Source: Lentisphaera araneosa HTCC2155
Lineage (GTDB): Bacteria; Verrucomicrobiota; Lentisphaeria; Lentisphaerales; Lentisphaeraceae
Length of the DNA stretch: 35,577 nt
Assembly (NCBI RefSeq): GCF_000170755.1
Contig: NZ_ABCK01000039.1
Coordinates: 1-35,577 of the forward strand
Direction: 5' to 3'
Part shown: piece by piece, positions 16,542 through 25,262 of the stretch
How the letters are laid out: each line of letters begins with the position of its first letter
Numbering within the stretch: the first letter of the stretch is position 1
Made by a program: the position numbers and the translations under genes
Notes under the pieces: model-generated
The model's database searches: none
Told to the model about the DNA's origin: nothing
What the model saw: the letters and a program-made list of their open reading frames with translations, nothing else

Positions 16542-17129
16542 CTATGGAATAAGGTCTTTTATGACTTCAAATACTTTTTTTCCGCCCTGATAAACTTTTT
16601 TGAACGTCCCTGGCGCTTCATGTGAAAACTTTGACTTGTCTTCATAGTCAGTATTGAGCATACGCGAGTCGATATGAAGTTCCTGCAAATAAACATCAAC
16701 CCCCTTGTGATAATAAAAGTAGGAATGTCCTGGGGCATACACCCCCACAACCCCCACTGGCAAGCCCAGTTTCCCTGCCTTTTGACTTAAGGTATAACAC
16801 TGTTTAAGAACAGAGTCATTATATCCATCTTCTGCGACTCGTATTTTATATTTTATATCAGGGAAAATTATTCTCTCGCTTAAATCTCCACTCATCGGTT
16901 CATCTGCGAGACATAGTACAAAAATGCCTGCTTCATCGTATTGAGAGAACTCGGAGCCGATTAAATAACCACTGAATTTAACGAGTTTATTTGTGTATTT
17001 TTCTGGTTTATCAACTAAGTCTTTAATCTCAACTTGAATGGCCTCAGCATCAATTCGTTCAATCGTCTCTGAACTGGAACAGCTCATTAGAAACAGAACA
17101 AAAATAAATGTCAATAAATATTTCATCAT
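16542..17129 (-). CDS. Lipoprotein with OB-like domain, unknown function
   Basis: 195 aa from the ATG at 17129, chosen because GGAAGGAG sits seven bases before it and it overlaps the upstream stop as ATGA; a longer reading to 17150 is less likely. Signal peptide with lipobox LMSC gives a mature N-terminal Cys17. The body begins with VEIKDLVDKPEKYTNKLVKFSGYLIG, a pattern of OB-fold-like lipoproteins, and shares this opening style with the upstream gene (ENPDVYLNQTLSLKGML). Likely membrane-anchored in the periplasm. No enzymatic motif seen. Confidence 0.75.
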   Translation of the reverse strand: MMKYLLTFIFVLFLMSCSSSETIERIDAEAIQVEIKDLVDKPEKYTNKLVKFSGYLIGSEFSQYDEAGIFVLCLADEPMSGDLSERIIFPDIKYKIRVAEDGYNDSVLKQCYTLSQKAGKLGLPVGVVGVYAPGHSYFYYHKGVDVYLQELHIDSRMLNTDYEDKSKFSHEAPGTFKKVYQGGKKVFEVIKDLIP

Positions 17130-18382
17130 TCTTTCACTCCTTCCATCCATTCATAGAGGTCAGAAGCTTTGATTTCTGATGAACTTTTATCATCAAAAGG
17201 AAACAACATCCCAAACCCATCAACTTCAAATGAGTTAAGTTTTAGCCAAAGTACACCCACTTGTTCCCTTAAATTACTTTTAAGTAATGTTCCAGTAATC
17301 GTCACTGGGATATTACCTGGAACCTGTTGCAATTTCTTGCTACAACGCTCAAGGTGACTGCGATTATAGCCTAAGTAAGCACACTGCAAGGCTGGCCCAA
17401 CTTTCAAAGCGTAGTTCACTGCCGTCTTATCAAGTTCAACCGCAAGTTCTTTAAAGCCGAGATGAAGTGTTTTATTCCCCTGTCCTACCAAAGTTAAGGC
17501 CTCAGCCAGAGCTAAGCTCATATCCGCTTGAGTCGTTTTTCCTTCTTGACGTCGATACCACGCATGAGCTCGAATCATACTTGCTTGAGTTAGAATCGCA
17601 TAAGATTTCTTAAGACTTAAGCGATTTTCATAGTCAAAGGAGTGCAAGCCCTTGGTTAAAAGAATTTGCGAAGTCTGCAATTGCTTAGACAGGCGCAATA
17701 AAATCCTTCCGCCACTCAATAAAGCTTCTTCAAACTCCTCACATTTTTTTTGTACTTTTTCATCTTTCAAATCTTCTTCATTCCCTTTTTTTGCTGCAGC
17801 TTCCAATGCGAAAAAGGCATCACCAAGTTGTTCAAAAGCCTTGGCAATCTGATCGACACCTGAAGATAAGGAATCTTTACCCAAGCCACTCAATACGTAA
17901 CCCATGGCTTTAATCTCTTGGGAAGCCGCCTTAAAATCATGCGCCATATTCACCATTTTTTTACTTGCTTCCGGACGAATATAGAGATCCACGTCTTTGT
18001 GACTGGTAAAACCCTTGTCAGCCTCCTGAAGACGAGTGATAAAAGTATACTTTTCTGCATCATAACGAATTTGCGCCCATTCATCAATGCGCTCTTCGGG
18101 TATAAATTTAAAACTCACTAAATGAGAATGCTTCCCAAGTTTTTTAAACTCAACAGCGTCGAGCATTCCCTTTAAAGACAATGTCTGATTGAGGTAAACA
18201 TCGGGATTTTCTAAGACACTTCCCAAAACAGATTTTTCCGCTTTTTCAGCCAATTCTGCTTTTTCTTCTATCTTTACATCGTCAGCTTTTTCAATCTCCT
18301 CCAATTCACTTGGCTCATTATTTGAGGCGCAAGAAAACAAGATTAAACTAAGTAAAATATAGTTAATGATGCGAAATATCAT
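17126..18382 (-). CDS. Lipoprotein of unknown function, coupled to the next gene
   Basis: 418 aa from the ATG at 18382, which has GGAG six bases upstream; a TTG at 18394 is a poorer start. Signal peptide with lipobox LFSC (Cys18), followed by a Glu/Lys-rich linker, then a short OB-like segment (SVLENPDVYLNQTLSLKGML), a long helical middle (about 140-300), and a second OB-like stretch near the end (VPGNIPVTITGTLLKSNL). Its stop TGA overlaps the start of the following lipoprotein by four bases (ATGA), indicating translational coupling and probably a shared process at the envelope. Family not recognised. Confidence 0.75.
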   Translation of the reverse strand: MIFRIINYILLSLILFSCASNNEPSELEEIEKADDVKIEEKAELAEKAEKSVLGSVLENPDVYLNQTLSLKGMLDAVEFKKLGKHSHLVSFKFIPEERIDEWAQIRYDAEKYTFITRLQEADKGFTSHKDVDLYIRPEASKKMVNMAHDFKAASQEIKAMGYVLSGLGKDSLSSGVDQIAKAFEQLGDAFFALEAAAKKGNEEDLKDEKVQKKCEEFEEALLSGGRILLRLSKQLQTSQILLTKGLHSFDYENRLSLKKSYAILTQASMIRAHAWYRRQEGKTTQADMSLALAEALTLVGQGNKTLHLGFKELAVELDKTAVNYALKVGPALQCAYLGYNRSHLERCSKKLQQVPGNIPVTITGTLLKSNLREQVGVLWLKLNSFEVDGFGMLFPFDDKSSSEIKASDLYEWMEGVKE

Positions 18383-18556
18383 TGTAGTCTCCAAAAAAGT
18401 ATATAAGTGAATATAAGTTATGCGCTTCTGTTTATCTACTTTTTCATCCTTAATGACTAAATTTCGTTATTTTATGGTTAAGCTCATAATTTTGTTTACT
18501 CAAAAACAAATCTAAGAGTAGTTTAAGCAATAATTAAAATTAAAAACACTTATTTT

Positions 18557-21500
18557 ATGCTAAAAAAAATTTCTCCTTATCTAGGGCAAACAAAAAAAAC
18601 TCGCCGTATTAGAATCACCCTGATTTCTTGTGTATTTTTCTATTTTATATTTCTTGGGCTTATTGCGCCCGTCATCGTTCGAAGCCAAGCCACCAAGCAG
18701 ATTTCTGAACTCATTCAACGACCAGTTCAGATTGAAAAAATCTCCATCAACCCATTCTGCAATAGCATAAGTATTAAAAAATTTGCTATACTTGAAACAG
18801 ATAATAACGAGTTTTTAAGCTGGGAAGAATTTTACATAAACTTCGAATTGAGCTCAATTTTTACTTTCTCTTGGAACTTTAACGAGATCGCCCTAAAAAA
18901 GCCACAGGTAAAAGTTTCTCGACTTACAGCTCAGCTCTTTAACTTCAGCGACATTATCGAAACTCTCAATCAACTACCAAAACAAGAAGTTGATGAACCC
19001 ACACCAATCCCACCGATTTTTATTAAATCATTTACGGTTACAGATGGGCAAGTACTTATTAAAGACCTCTCTCGAGGCAAAGAAAAGTCACTTGAAGTAC
19101 CTTCCATTGATTTGAGCATCAGTAATTTCCATACCAAAATTAACAAAGATAAAAATAACCACTACGACTTTCGAATACTTACCGAACATAATGCAGGTCT
19201 ACATTGGCAAGGCCAAGTTAATATCTCACCTCTAAGCTCAAAGGGGACACTAAAAATTAATGGTGCGAAGATTAAAAACATTTACGATGCCTTTGCGGAC
19301 GAATTGCCCTTCACCATTGTATCGGGAGATATTGGGCTTGAACTGAACTACACAACATCTTTTGACAAGAAATTATCATTCCAGGTCAGTGATGGACAAT
19401 TCACACTCGATCAATTTAATGTGGAGTACAAAGATAAGTCTCCCCTAATTCAGTTGAATGCATTGAAGATATCAGATGTATCTTATGATCTGAATTCTCA
19501 AAACCTAATTGTCCCTTTAATTGAATTCACTGATACAAACGCTTACTCAACTTTACTCGAAACGGGTCTCCCAAAATCTCTTCGTTTAACCGAATTAGAT
19601 GCCTTTACACAAGCTTTGATAGGTGAACAAAAAGCTCCTCAAACAAACGCTTCTTCTCCATCAAATCAAAAAAATGGAATCAGCTTAGCAAAATCACCTA
19701 TAAATTTTGTGATCAAAGAAGTACGAGGCGAGAAACTCAACGCCTACTTTACCGATGAAAGTACCCAAGAGAAACCTCACGCAAAAATTGAAGATATTGA
19801 ATTCTCTTTAAAAAACTTACATAGTGAGCATGCGGAAAAATTCTCCATGGCGAGTCAATTCACCATTAATGACACCGCTAAATTTGAGCTCAATTCACAA
19901 GGTGCTCTATTTCCCATCCAAAGTACAGGCGATATTAAGCTCAATAATTTCCAGCTGGCTTTTTCTAACCCCTACCTCACTCGCTTCCAGCTACCCATAA
20001 CTGTTGACCAAGGTTCCTTACTCCAAAACCTTGACTATGAAATCGCATTAAACGATGAATTTCAACTAATCAAAGGGAAGATTAAAACTGAAATCGAACT
20101 CATCGATTTTTCTGTAAAAGATGACCTCACAGATAAACTTCTTTTAAGTGATACTAAAATACTCCAAGCATATGAAGCTGTAGATCCTAACTCACGCATC
20201 CACGTTTTAGGAAGTCTCGACATCATGACGAGAGAAGCCGCAGCAGAGTTCCACATTCGTTCTATTAACCTTGCTAATGCAGCCGAGCATGTTGCCAATG
20301 AACTCCCATTCAAAGTTATCGCAGGTGAATTAGAATTCATGAGTCGTGCACAAGCTCAACTTGGAGATGATTTTCAAATCACCTCGAGTGATGGTGCCAT
20401 GAATTTGAGTTCATTGCTCATTCAAGAAAGAAATGGCAAGGAACTCATTCGCCTCGATCAATTTTCAATCGATGGAATCAGCGCTGATTTAAAAGAACAG
20501 CAAGTTTCACTAGGCAAAATTGACCTCAAAGGCTTCCAAGCCAACGCCCATCTAAACCCCAAGAAAGAGTTAAATTTCATTAAGGCTACTGACTTTAGTC
20601 AATTAATAAAAAGCCTCAAGAAATATCAAGTGAAACCCGATTCAAGTACTGTACCTACACAAGAGCCACAAACAAAGGTCAAGGACAACCCCAAACCATG
20701 GCAAGTTAATGTAAACGAAATTGATTTATCCAAGATCAACCTCACTTTTTTGGATGAATCCATTAACCAAGCTGCTACACAGAGAGTCGATAATATTCAC
20801 GTAAAAGTAAAGGATTTAAGCAACAAAAAAGGTCACATTTTCACGAGTTCAATTGAAGCACTCATCAACCAAGATGCTAAAGTCTCGATCAAGTCAGAAG
20901 CAGGCCTCAATCCACTAACTCTAGACTCTCACCTTATTCTTGAGCCACTCTCGCTGAAAAACTTACAAAATTATTTGGCCGAATTCCTCAATGTGAAATT
21001 GCAAGAATGTAAGATTTCTACTAACACCAAGATCTCTTATATTGACGAAAAAGCTAAGCTATCTGGAGACTTTACCAGTACCGGTTTTCAATTAAATGAT
21101 TTAACAGACGAGAAGCTTTTATCCTATGAAACCTTTAAAATTAGTGGTTTTGACATCGACCCACTCATGCTCACAGTTAAAGTAGAAGAGATTCAAGTCA
21201 ATGAACCAAAAATGTTCCTTGAACTCGACCCAAACATGAAACTTAATTTGGCTAGTATTCTAAAAGAAAATTCTCCTACGGAAACTCCCAAAGACCAAGT
21301 TGAAGTCAATGATAAGCCTGCAACTAAGCTCACACCTCACATCGAAATAAAAAAATTCACCCTAAACAATGCCCACGGTAAATTTAATGACTTAAGCATT
21401 AGTCCTAACTTCTCAATGTCTCTAGATAAATTTTCTGGGTCAATCAATAACATCTCTAACAACGCTCAGCAGCAATCAGACTGGTTCTTTCAGGGCTTTG

Positions 21501-22693
21501 TTGACAACTATGCCCCTCTCAAAATGAAAGGACAAAGCCGTTTTCTTGCAAAGCCATTCGCCTTAGACCTTAATATGACCCTCGACAATCTCGGTTTAAC
21601 TGGATTCAGCCCCTATACGGGCACCTTCATTGGTTATAAACTCCAAGAAGGTCAACTCTCCTTAGACCTAGATTATAGCCTTGTAAACAATGAACTCGAT
21701 GGCAAAAACAAAGTTCTCATGTCTCGCTTTGATTTGGGTAAATCCGTGGATAGTGAACAAGCGGTTAACCTACCTATAAAATTAGCCGTCGCCCTCATCC
21801 GCGACCACAAGAAAAATATCGACCTCGACCTTAATATTCACGGCGACATAAACGACCCAAGTTTTAGTGTTCTCAATTTATTGTGGAAAGTTTTTTCAAA
21901 CATCATTGTCAAGGCCGCTACATCTCCATTCAGCCTACTTGCGAACCTCGCAAATAGTGGCGAAGAAGACCTTAATCTAATTGAATTTGAAGCTGGAAAA
22001 GTAAGTCTTACTGAAACTGAACAAGCAAAATTACGTACCCTTAGTAGTGCTTTAGAAAAACGTCCAACTTTGGGACTAAATATTACGGGCTATCATGAAT
22101 ACGTCAGTGATACAGAGCAACTCAAACATGCTCAACTTGAGAAAAGAATTGAGAAAAAAATAGCCGTATTAAGGAGCGACAAACCCAACTTAGAAAATGC
22201 AAACGCCCTTGCACTCGCCCAAATATATGAAGACGAGAGTGGGGAAAGTATGAATGCATTACTAGCCTCGCAAGAACAAGTTGATAACACTAGTAAAAGC
22301 CAAGTACTCACCACCCCTCAAAATGAAAAAAACATTCGCTCAAGTCGAATCAGAGTTGGTGGAAGCAAATTCCGTAACCGCCGTAAAACGACTAAAGCCA
22401 AAACAACAAAACCAGAGCTAGTCAGCAATAAGCAAGCTGAATCAGCCGAGGATGAGGCTCAAGCTCAGGAAAAAGCTCCTCAAGTGAATATTGAAGAACT
22501 GGCTCGCACTTTCTTACTTGAACGTATTGAGATATCAAAAGACGAGCTTGATCAACTCGCCTTAAATCGAGCACAAGTTGTGAAACAATTTTTAATTGAC
22601 GAACTTAAAGTACCCGCCTCGCGAGTTTTTCTTTTAGCCCCAAAAGAAGAGTTAAATCAGAAGACAGTTGAACTCAACATTGAGGCTCTCTAA
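18557..22693 (+). CDS. DUF748 / AsmA-like giant inner-membrane anchored protein
   Basis: 1378 aa with one N-terminal transmembrane helix (about 19-41) and a long periplasmic beta-rich part. The opening (APVIVRSQATKQISELIQRPVQIEKISINPF), repeated blocks of IDLSKINLTFLDES type, and the ending LPIKLAVALIRDHKKNIDLDLNIHGDINDPSF define DUF748, a branch of the AsmA-like superfamily whose members bridge the two membranes and are linked to phospholipid transport (established for AsmA/TamB/YhdP, inferred here). The last 100 residues hold an OmpA-like LALNRAQVVKQFLI segment after a Lys-rich, Ala/Glu-rich linker. It is divergent from the lipoprotein pair. No strong Shine-Dalgarno precedes the ATG. Confidence 0.9.
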   Translation: MLKKISPYLGQTKKTRRIRITLISCVFFYFIFLGLIAPVIVRSQATKQISELIQRPVQIEKISINPFCNSISIKKFAILETDNNEFLSWEEFYINFELSSIFTFSWNFNEIALKKPQVKVSRLTAQLFNFSDIIETLNQLPKQEVDEPTPIPPIFIKSFTVTDGQVLIKDLSRGKEKSLEVPSIDLSISNFHTKINKDKNNHYDFRILTEHNAGLHWQGQVNISPLSSKGTLKINGAKIKNIYDAFADELPFTIVSGDIGLELNYTTSFDKKLSFQVSDGQFTLDQFNVEYKDKSPLIQLNALKISDVSYDLNSQNLIVPLIEFTDTNAYSTLLETGLPKSLRLTELDAFTQALIGEQKAPQTNASSPSNQKNGISLAKSPINFVIKEVRGEKLNAYFTDESTQEKPHAKIEDIEFSLKNLHSEHAEKFSMASQFTINDTAKFELNSQGALFPIQSTGDIKLNNFQLAFSNPYLTRFQLPITVDQGSLLQNLDYEIALNDEFQLIKGKIKTEIELIDFSVKDDLTDKLLLSDTKILQAYEAVDPNSRIHVLGSLDIMTREAAAEFHIRSINLANAAEHVANELPFKVIAGELEFMSRAQAQLGDDFQITSSDGAMNLSSLLIQERNGKELIRLDQFSIDGISADLKEQQVSLGKIDLKGFQANAHLNPKKELNFIKATDFSQLIKSLKKYQVKPDSSTVPTQEPQTKVKDNPKPWQVNVNEIDLSKINLTFLDESINQAATQRVDNIHVKVKDLSNKKGHIFTSSIEALINQDAKVSIKSEAGLNPLTLDSHLILEPLSLKNLQNYLAEFLNVKLQECKISTNTKISYIDEKAKLSGDFTSTGFQLNDLTDEKLLSYETFKISGFDIDPLMLTVKVEEIQVNEPKMFLELDPNMKLNLASILKENSPTETPKDQVEVNDKPATKLTPHIEIKKFTLNNAHGKFNDLSISPNFSMSLDKFSGSINNISNNAQQQSDWFFQGFVDNYAPLKMKGQSRFLAKPFALDLNMTLDNLGLTGFSPYTGTFIGYKLQEGQLSLDLDYSLVNNELDGKNKVLMSRFDLGKSVDSEQAVNLPIKLAVALIRDHKKNIDLDLNIHGDINDPSFSVLNLLWKVFSNIIVKAATSPFSLLANLANSGEEDLNLIEFEAGKVSLTETEQAKLRTLSSALEKRPTLGLNITGYHEYVSDTEQLKHAQLEKRIEKKIAVLRSDKPNLENANALALAQIYEDESGESMNALLASQEQVDNTSKSQVLTTPQNEKNIRSSRIRVGGSKFRNRRKTTKAKTTKPELVSNKQAESAEDEAQAQEKAPQVNIEELARTFLLERIEISKDELDQLALNRAQVVKQFLIDELKVPASRVFLLAPKEELNQKTVELNIEAL

Positions 22694-22719
22694 AATTCTA
22701 TTAGAAAATCCTCAGAATT

Positions 22720-22908
22720 TCATGGCAACTCAGGTCCCACCACTAAATGCTCGGGATTGTCATCGATAATCTCATATTTTTTATGGCATTGATGACAAGT
22801 AAAGAATTTCTTATTGACACTTTCTTCCGTTTCCACTTGGCGAACGTGTTTGCAACTCTGTGGTTTTTCTACTAAACATGTTGGGCAGTTTAACATAAAC
22901 ATTGACAT
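22720..22908 (-). CDS. Small zinc-ribbon-like protein
   Basis: 62 aa with two CxxC knuckles (CPTC at 8-11 and CHQC at 38-41) plus Cys19, so a Zn-ribbon is likely. AAAGGAGAAATGCT before the ATG at 22908 is a strong ribosome binding site. It is convergent with the DUF748 gene; a weak AT-rich hairpin (aaattct/agaattt, 22693-22720) lies between. No specific function can be assigned. Confidence 0.65.
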   Translation of the reverse strand: MSMFMLNCPTCLVEKPQSCKHVRQVETEESVNKKFFTCHQCHKKYEIIDDNPEHLVVGPELP

Positions 22909-23101
22909 AGCATTTCTCCTTTGACGTTAATTCGTGTACAAATATACAAAAACACTTCAATTAAAAGAACGGAAACTTATTCTCCACATTTTGGTACTTA
23001 GACACAAAGAAAACTAGCAAACAATGCATATAAAATCTCATCAACAGGCTTTGTGAGAGTTTATAGCTGCATGTACAATTAAAGAAAAGGGAATCAAAAC
23101 T

Positions 23102-23707
23102 ATGAAAGTCCTCACAATTTTAATACTAAGCTTACTTAGTTCATGCACTTTCCACACAGACAATGGGCTTGACCTTTTAGGCGAATCTAAAAACTGGAAA
23201 ACATCTAATTATGGAAGTGGTGGTGAGTTCAAGCTCGCAAGTAAGCTTGCTACACTCGAAATGGGCGACCCCATATGCGGTATGACTTGGGCGGGCCAAG
23301 AACTTCCTAAAAATAATTACCAAATCGAACTGGAAGCCAAACGTACACAAGGTAACGACTTCTTTGTCGGACTAACTTTCCCCATTAAAGAGCAATTCTG
23401 TAGCCTCATCATTTCAGGCTGGGGTGGCACCGTCACTGGCCTGTCTTCTATCGATGGCGTGGACGCCTCTGAAAATGAGACGAGTTGTGATATAGAAATC
23501 AACAATCATCAATGGTACAAAATCAAACTCGTCGTCAGCAACAAAGCTATTACTGTGGATGTGGATGGCAAGCAAATTATTTACTACCCCACTCAAAACC
23601 GAACTTTCTCAATCCGTCCAGAAGTTGAACCAAGCAAGCCACTCGGACTCGCCACTTTTTACACCGCAGCTCAATACCGGAATTTCTATCTCAAAAAGCT
23701 CGACTAA
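23102..23707 (+). CDS. Lipoprotein with DUF1080-like beta-sandwich
   Basis: 201 aa with a lipoprotein signal (ILSLLSSC, Cys15). The body is beta-rich: LDLLGESKNWKTSNYGSGGEFKLASKLATLEMG, NNYQIELEAKR, WYKIKLVVSNKAITVDVDGKQIIYY and LATFYTAAQYRNFYLKKL. This pattern is typical of the concanavalin-like 3-keto-disaccharide hydrolase/DUF1080 group common in PVC bacteria, although the family assignment is by pattern only. Its stop overlaps the convergent Ppx/GppA stop by four bases. GAAAAGGGAATC precedes the ATG. Confidence 0.65.
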   Translation: MKVLTILILSLLSSCTFHTDNGLDLLGESKNWKTSNYGSGGEFKLASKLATLEMGDPICGMTWAGQELPKNNYQIELEAKRTQGNDFFVGLTFPIKEQFCSLIISGWGGTVTGLSSIDGVDASENETSCDIEINNHQWYKIKLVVSNKAITVDVDGKQIIYYPTQNRTFSIRPEVEPSKPLGLATFYTAAQYRNFYLKKLD

Positions 23708-24591
23708 GATTTCTCTAAATGATGACGAAACAGTTTCCTTGCCACACCTTCTGCTAAACCAACTTTTGGAACAATAATTTCATCCACCCCTGCTTGGCGC
23801 ATGGCCTCTAAGTAGATGTTGGATGCGGGGATAATGACGTCTGCACGGTCTGTCTTCAACTTCTCTTCTTCGACTAATTCTTTATAAGTAAACTGCTTCA
23901 AATACTCGACTTTCTCCTCGAAATCTTTCAAGGATAAAACCTTATTATTGCGAACCCCACAAAGCCTGTGCATTTTATTAATGTTTCCGCCGGTTCCAAT
24001 CGCACGGCTTGGCTGATATTTTTTCGCGTACTTCTTTATCCATTGCTGAAACTTGGTCCACTCATCTTGATCAACAGAATTTTGACAACGTACAGAGCCT
24101 AGACGAAACGATTTTGCCTCACAGCGCTCACCGTGGTTAAGAAAAGTGATTTCTGTACTTCCTCCACCCACATCAATCGTCATATAAGAACCAGTTGTAT
24201 CTACTTGCTCGCAGAGAAAAATACTCTCAAAAATCATCTCGGCTTCCTCATCCCCCGAAATCAATTCAATCTCAACTTCCACCTGAGACTTAACCAATTC
24301 AATAAGCGCACCCCCATTATCTGCTTCACGCATTGCGGAGGTCGCAACTAAGCGATAGTCAGTCACTTCATGAATCATACATAAATGTTTGAAGGCATGG
24401 GACATGCTCAAGACATTACTCACTTTTGCTAAAGAAATTTTGCCATCTTTAAATACGTCTTCACCTAAACGAATCGGGAGCCGTAAATAAGAGAGTTTTT
24501 TCATCAAAATCTCGTCACCATGAATCTGATCAATACCATAAAAAGTACTGCGAATCGCATTGGACCCAATATCGACTACCGCTACTTTCAT
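23704..24591 (-). CDS. Ppx/GppA phosphatase family protein
   Basis: 295 aa of the ASKHA-fold exopolyphosphatase/pppGpp phosphatase family. Motifs: VAVVDIGSNAIRST (phosphate 1), ATSAMREADN, ISGDEEAEMIF, TIDVGGGSTEIT (phosphate 2) and GTGGNINKM. It is the short one-domain-pair form, without the HD-like extension of E. coli Ppx. The ATG at 24591 is chosen because it overlaps the previous stop (TAATG) with GAGGAAG upstream; a start at 24630 would lie inside the upstream gene. Coupled to the DUF3228-like gene. Substrate (polyP or pppGpp) cannot be told apart. Confidence 0.9.
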   Translation of the reverse strand: MKVAVVDIGSNAIRSTFYGIDQIHGDEILMKKLSYLRLPIRLGEDVFKDGKISLAKVSNVLSMSHAFKHLCMIHEVTDYRLVATSAMREADNGGALIELVKSQVEVEIELISGDEEAEMIFESIFLCEQVDTTGSYMTIDVGGGSTEITFLNHGERCEAKSFRLGSVRCQNSVDQDEWTKFQQWIKKYAKKYQPSRAIGTGGNINKMHRLCGVRNNKVLSLKDFEEKVEYLKQFTYKELVEEEKLKTDRADVIIPASNIYLEAMRQAGVDEIIVPKVGLAEGVARKLFRHHLEKS

Positions 24592-25178
24592 TAAACTTCC
24601 TCGCGGCGAATCATGATATATTTTGACCAAAAATCTACGCTTTCTTGATAAGCTTTACGATCAATCGCAACACCCGAGCCTCCCTCTTCAACGCCTAAAG
24701 CATTTCGCATTGAAGTAATTGGTCTCATAGGTTCTACTTCTTTTGTCGCTGCACCATTAATCGAAACAATTGCCCAATCCGCATTAACTTTATCACCCTC
24801 TTTTTCCATCTGCTCACGTGAATAAAGGATGAGATGCACCCATTCCGCACGACTTGGGTTGATACCGCTTACCCAATCAACCAAAACGGCTAACTCATTT
24901 TCATTTCTCGCTTCATAAGCACAGTGCAGTTCCGCACCAAGTTTTTTAGCTTCCTCACGTTCAATTGTTAGACTTTCCAAGTCCGGAAAAATGTACCCCT
25001 CTGATTCAGAGTGATTTTTTAAAACTGCAATACAACAAAAGTCAGCATAGCCTGGAATAACTTCATAAGGAACTTTAGCTAAGTCAATCATCTTATTAAC
25101 CATGGCTTCATTTACTCGAGTTCCATAAAAATCTTTCTTGTATTGCCTTTCAGCAAACTCACACATCTCAATATTCAT
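24591..25178 (-). CDS. DUF3228-like protein
   Basis: 195 aa, soluble, no signal. The second half contains LHLILYSREQ-like WVHLILYSREQMEKEG, ADWAIVSIN, EPMRPITSMRNALGVEEGGSG and DRKAYQESVDFWSKY, which match my recollection of DUF3228, a family of unknown function. It ends in a TAATG overlap with the Ppx/GppA gene, so the two are translationally coupled. Divergent from the EF-hand-like membrane protein at 25263. Start at 25178 with AAAGGTCAAAGCA upstream; an internal Met5 is possible. Confidence 0.75.
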   Translation of the reverse strand: MNIEMCEFAERQYKKDFYGTRVNEAMVNKMIDLAKVPYEVIPGYADFCCIAVLKNHSESEGYIFPDLESLTIEREEAKKLGAELHCAYEARNENELAVLVDWVSGINPSRAEWVHLILYSREQMEKEGDKVNADWAIVSINGAATKEVEPMRPITSMRNALGVEEGGSGVAIDRKAYQESVDFWSKYIMIRREEV

Positions 25179-25262
25179 TGCTTTGACCTTTTTTATTCGC
25201 TTTTATCAGTTTATATTGTGTCTTGTTTTTCACACTACTTACTTAGGGAGTTTTTTCACATC

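Noticed and set aside
25143-25262. N-terminal extension of the EF-hand-like protein
   Set aside because: It overlaps the divergent DUF3228-like gene and lacks a ribosome binding site; the ATG at 25263 has one.
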